Of a DNA stretch of 64,000 nucleotides, positions 63,852-64,000 are shown in pieces. The notes beneath the pieces were generated by a model, which saw only the letters and a list, made by a program, of their open reading frames with translations, did no database searches and was not told where the DNA came from. The stretch comes from JADLHS01 sp049840435 (GTDB taxonomy: Bacteria; Verrucomicrobiota; Verrucomicrobiia; Limisphaerales; JADLHS01). The number at the start of each line of letters is the position of its first letter. Position 1 is the stretch's first letter. Where the stretch lies: assembly GCA_049840435.1 (NCBI GenBank), contig JASGKY010000025.1, forward strand, positions 124,001 through 188,000, given 5' to 3'. The translations under genes and the position numbers were made by a program.

Positions 63852-64000
63852 TCAAGGCGTAACCGTCCGATAGAACGCCTGACCCACCGGCGGATTCGCG
63901 TCCTCGTATTCAATGAACGCGTTAGCCGGGCCGACCACAGTCGTAAGATCCGTCCACGGCCCTGTCACGACAGTGGCACGTTGAATCCGGTACGAATTCC
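63852..64000 (-). CDS. C-terminal end of a secreted protein (runs off the right edge)
   Basis: 49 codons and a TGA at 63852-63854: SYRIQRATVVTGPWTDLTTVVGP...GQAFYRTVTP. This is the C-terminal module seen on other secreted proteins here (TN/T..GPWT...FYR). It is probably another extracellular protein of the fructan operon; the catalytic part lies outside the window. Confidence 0.7.
   Translation of the reverse strand, partial: NSYRIQRATVVTGPWTDLTTVVGPANAFIEYEDANPPVGQAFYRTVTP

Overview
The window reads as a chromosomal segment from a verrucomicrobial bacterium, probably a soil or freshwater Pedosphaera/Limisphaerales-like lineage. No rRNA or marker gene is present, so this is inference. It rests on the combination of ECF sigma factors paired with TPR Ser/Thr kinases, solitary type II pseudopilins beside polysaccharidase genes, a PEP-CTERM protein, giant secreted proteins with autotransporter-associated beta-strand repeats, and many glycoside hydrolases. 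No tRNA, rRNA, CRISPR array or intact mobile element was seen.

Layout. (1) About 1-8.1 kb, minus strand: a co-directional cluster of small-molecule enzymes (TAT-exported chloroperoxidase-like hydrolase, SDR, two alpha/beta hydrolases, YcaC-like isochorismatase, AlgE-like porin, ABM-domain membrane protein, amidohydrolase running off the left edge). (2) About 8.3-15.7 kb, minus strand: a tandemly duplicated [ECF sigma - TPR kinase] cassette. One copy looks intact; the other has a frameshifted kinase and an internally deleted sigma gene. (3) About 15.9-32.2 kb, plus strand: a PEP-CTERM protein, an AraC regulator, then a long tightly spaced run of genes (secreted repeat protein, pseudopilin, clan-D alpha-galactosidase-like enzyme, aldose-epimerase-like protein, GH36, GH97, SGNH hydrolase, GH95). 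Paired 21-bp-spaced half-sites lie upstream of the PEP-CTERM gene and of the GH run, on both sides of araC. (4) 32.2-32.9 kb: a decayed IS3-family transposase. (5) About 32.9-48.5 kb, minus strand: giant secreted proteins, including a beta-strand-repeat/GH115 fusion interrupted near its start by a 14-G tract, another pseudopilin, and a very large beta-strand-repeat protein broken by several frameshifts. (6) 48.8-51.6 kb, plus strand: a third sigma-kinase cassette. (7) About 51.7-63.8 kb, minus strand: a fructan locus (two GH32 enzymes, a sugar-porter MFS, GH172/DUF2961, PfkB fructokinase) followed by a DGC-MOSC fusion protein with an FNR/DNR-type palindrome upstream.

Functionally, the plus-strand locus suits extracellular and periplasmic removal of alpha-galactose, alpha-glucose and fucose from plant or algal glycans. 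The minus-strand locus suits fructan breakdown to fructose, uptake and phosphorylation. GH115 suggests glucuronoxylan or arabinogalactan side-chain removal. Many otherwise conserved genes between about 12 and 59 kb carry single-base indels, mostly in short homopolymers. Some breaks may therefore be sequencing errors, while the sigma remnant and the IS remnant look like true decay.
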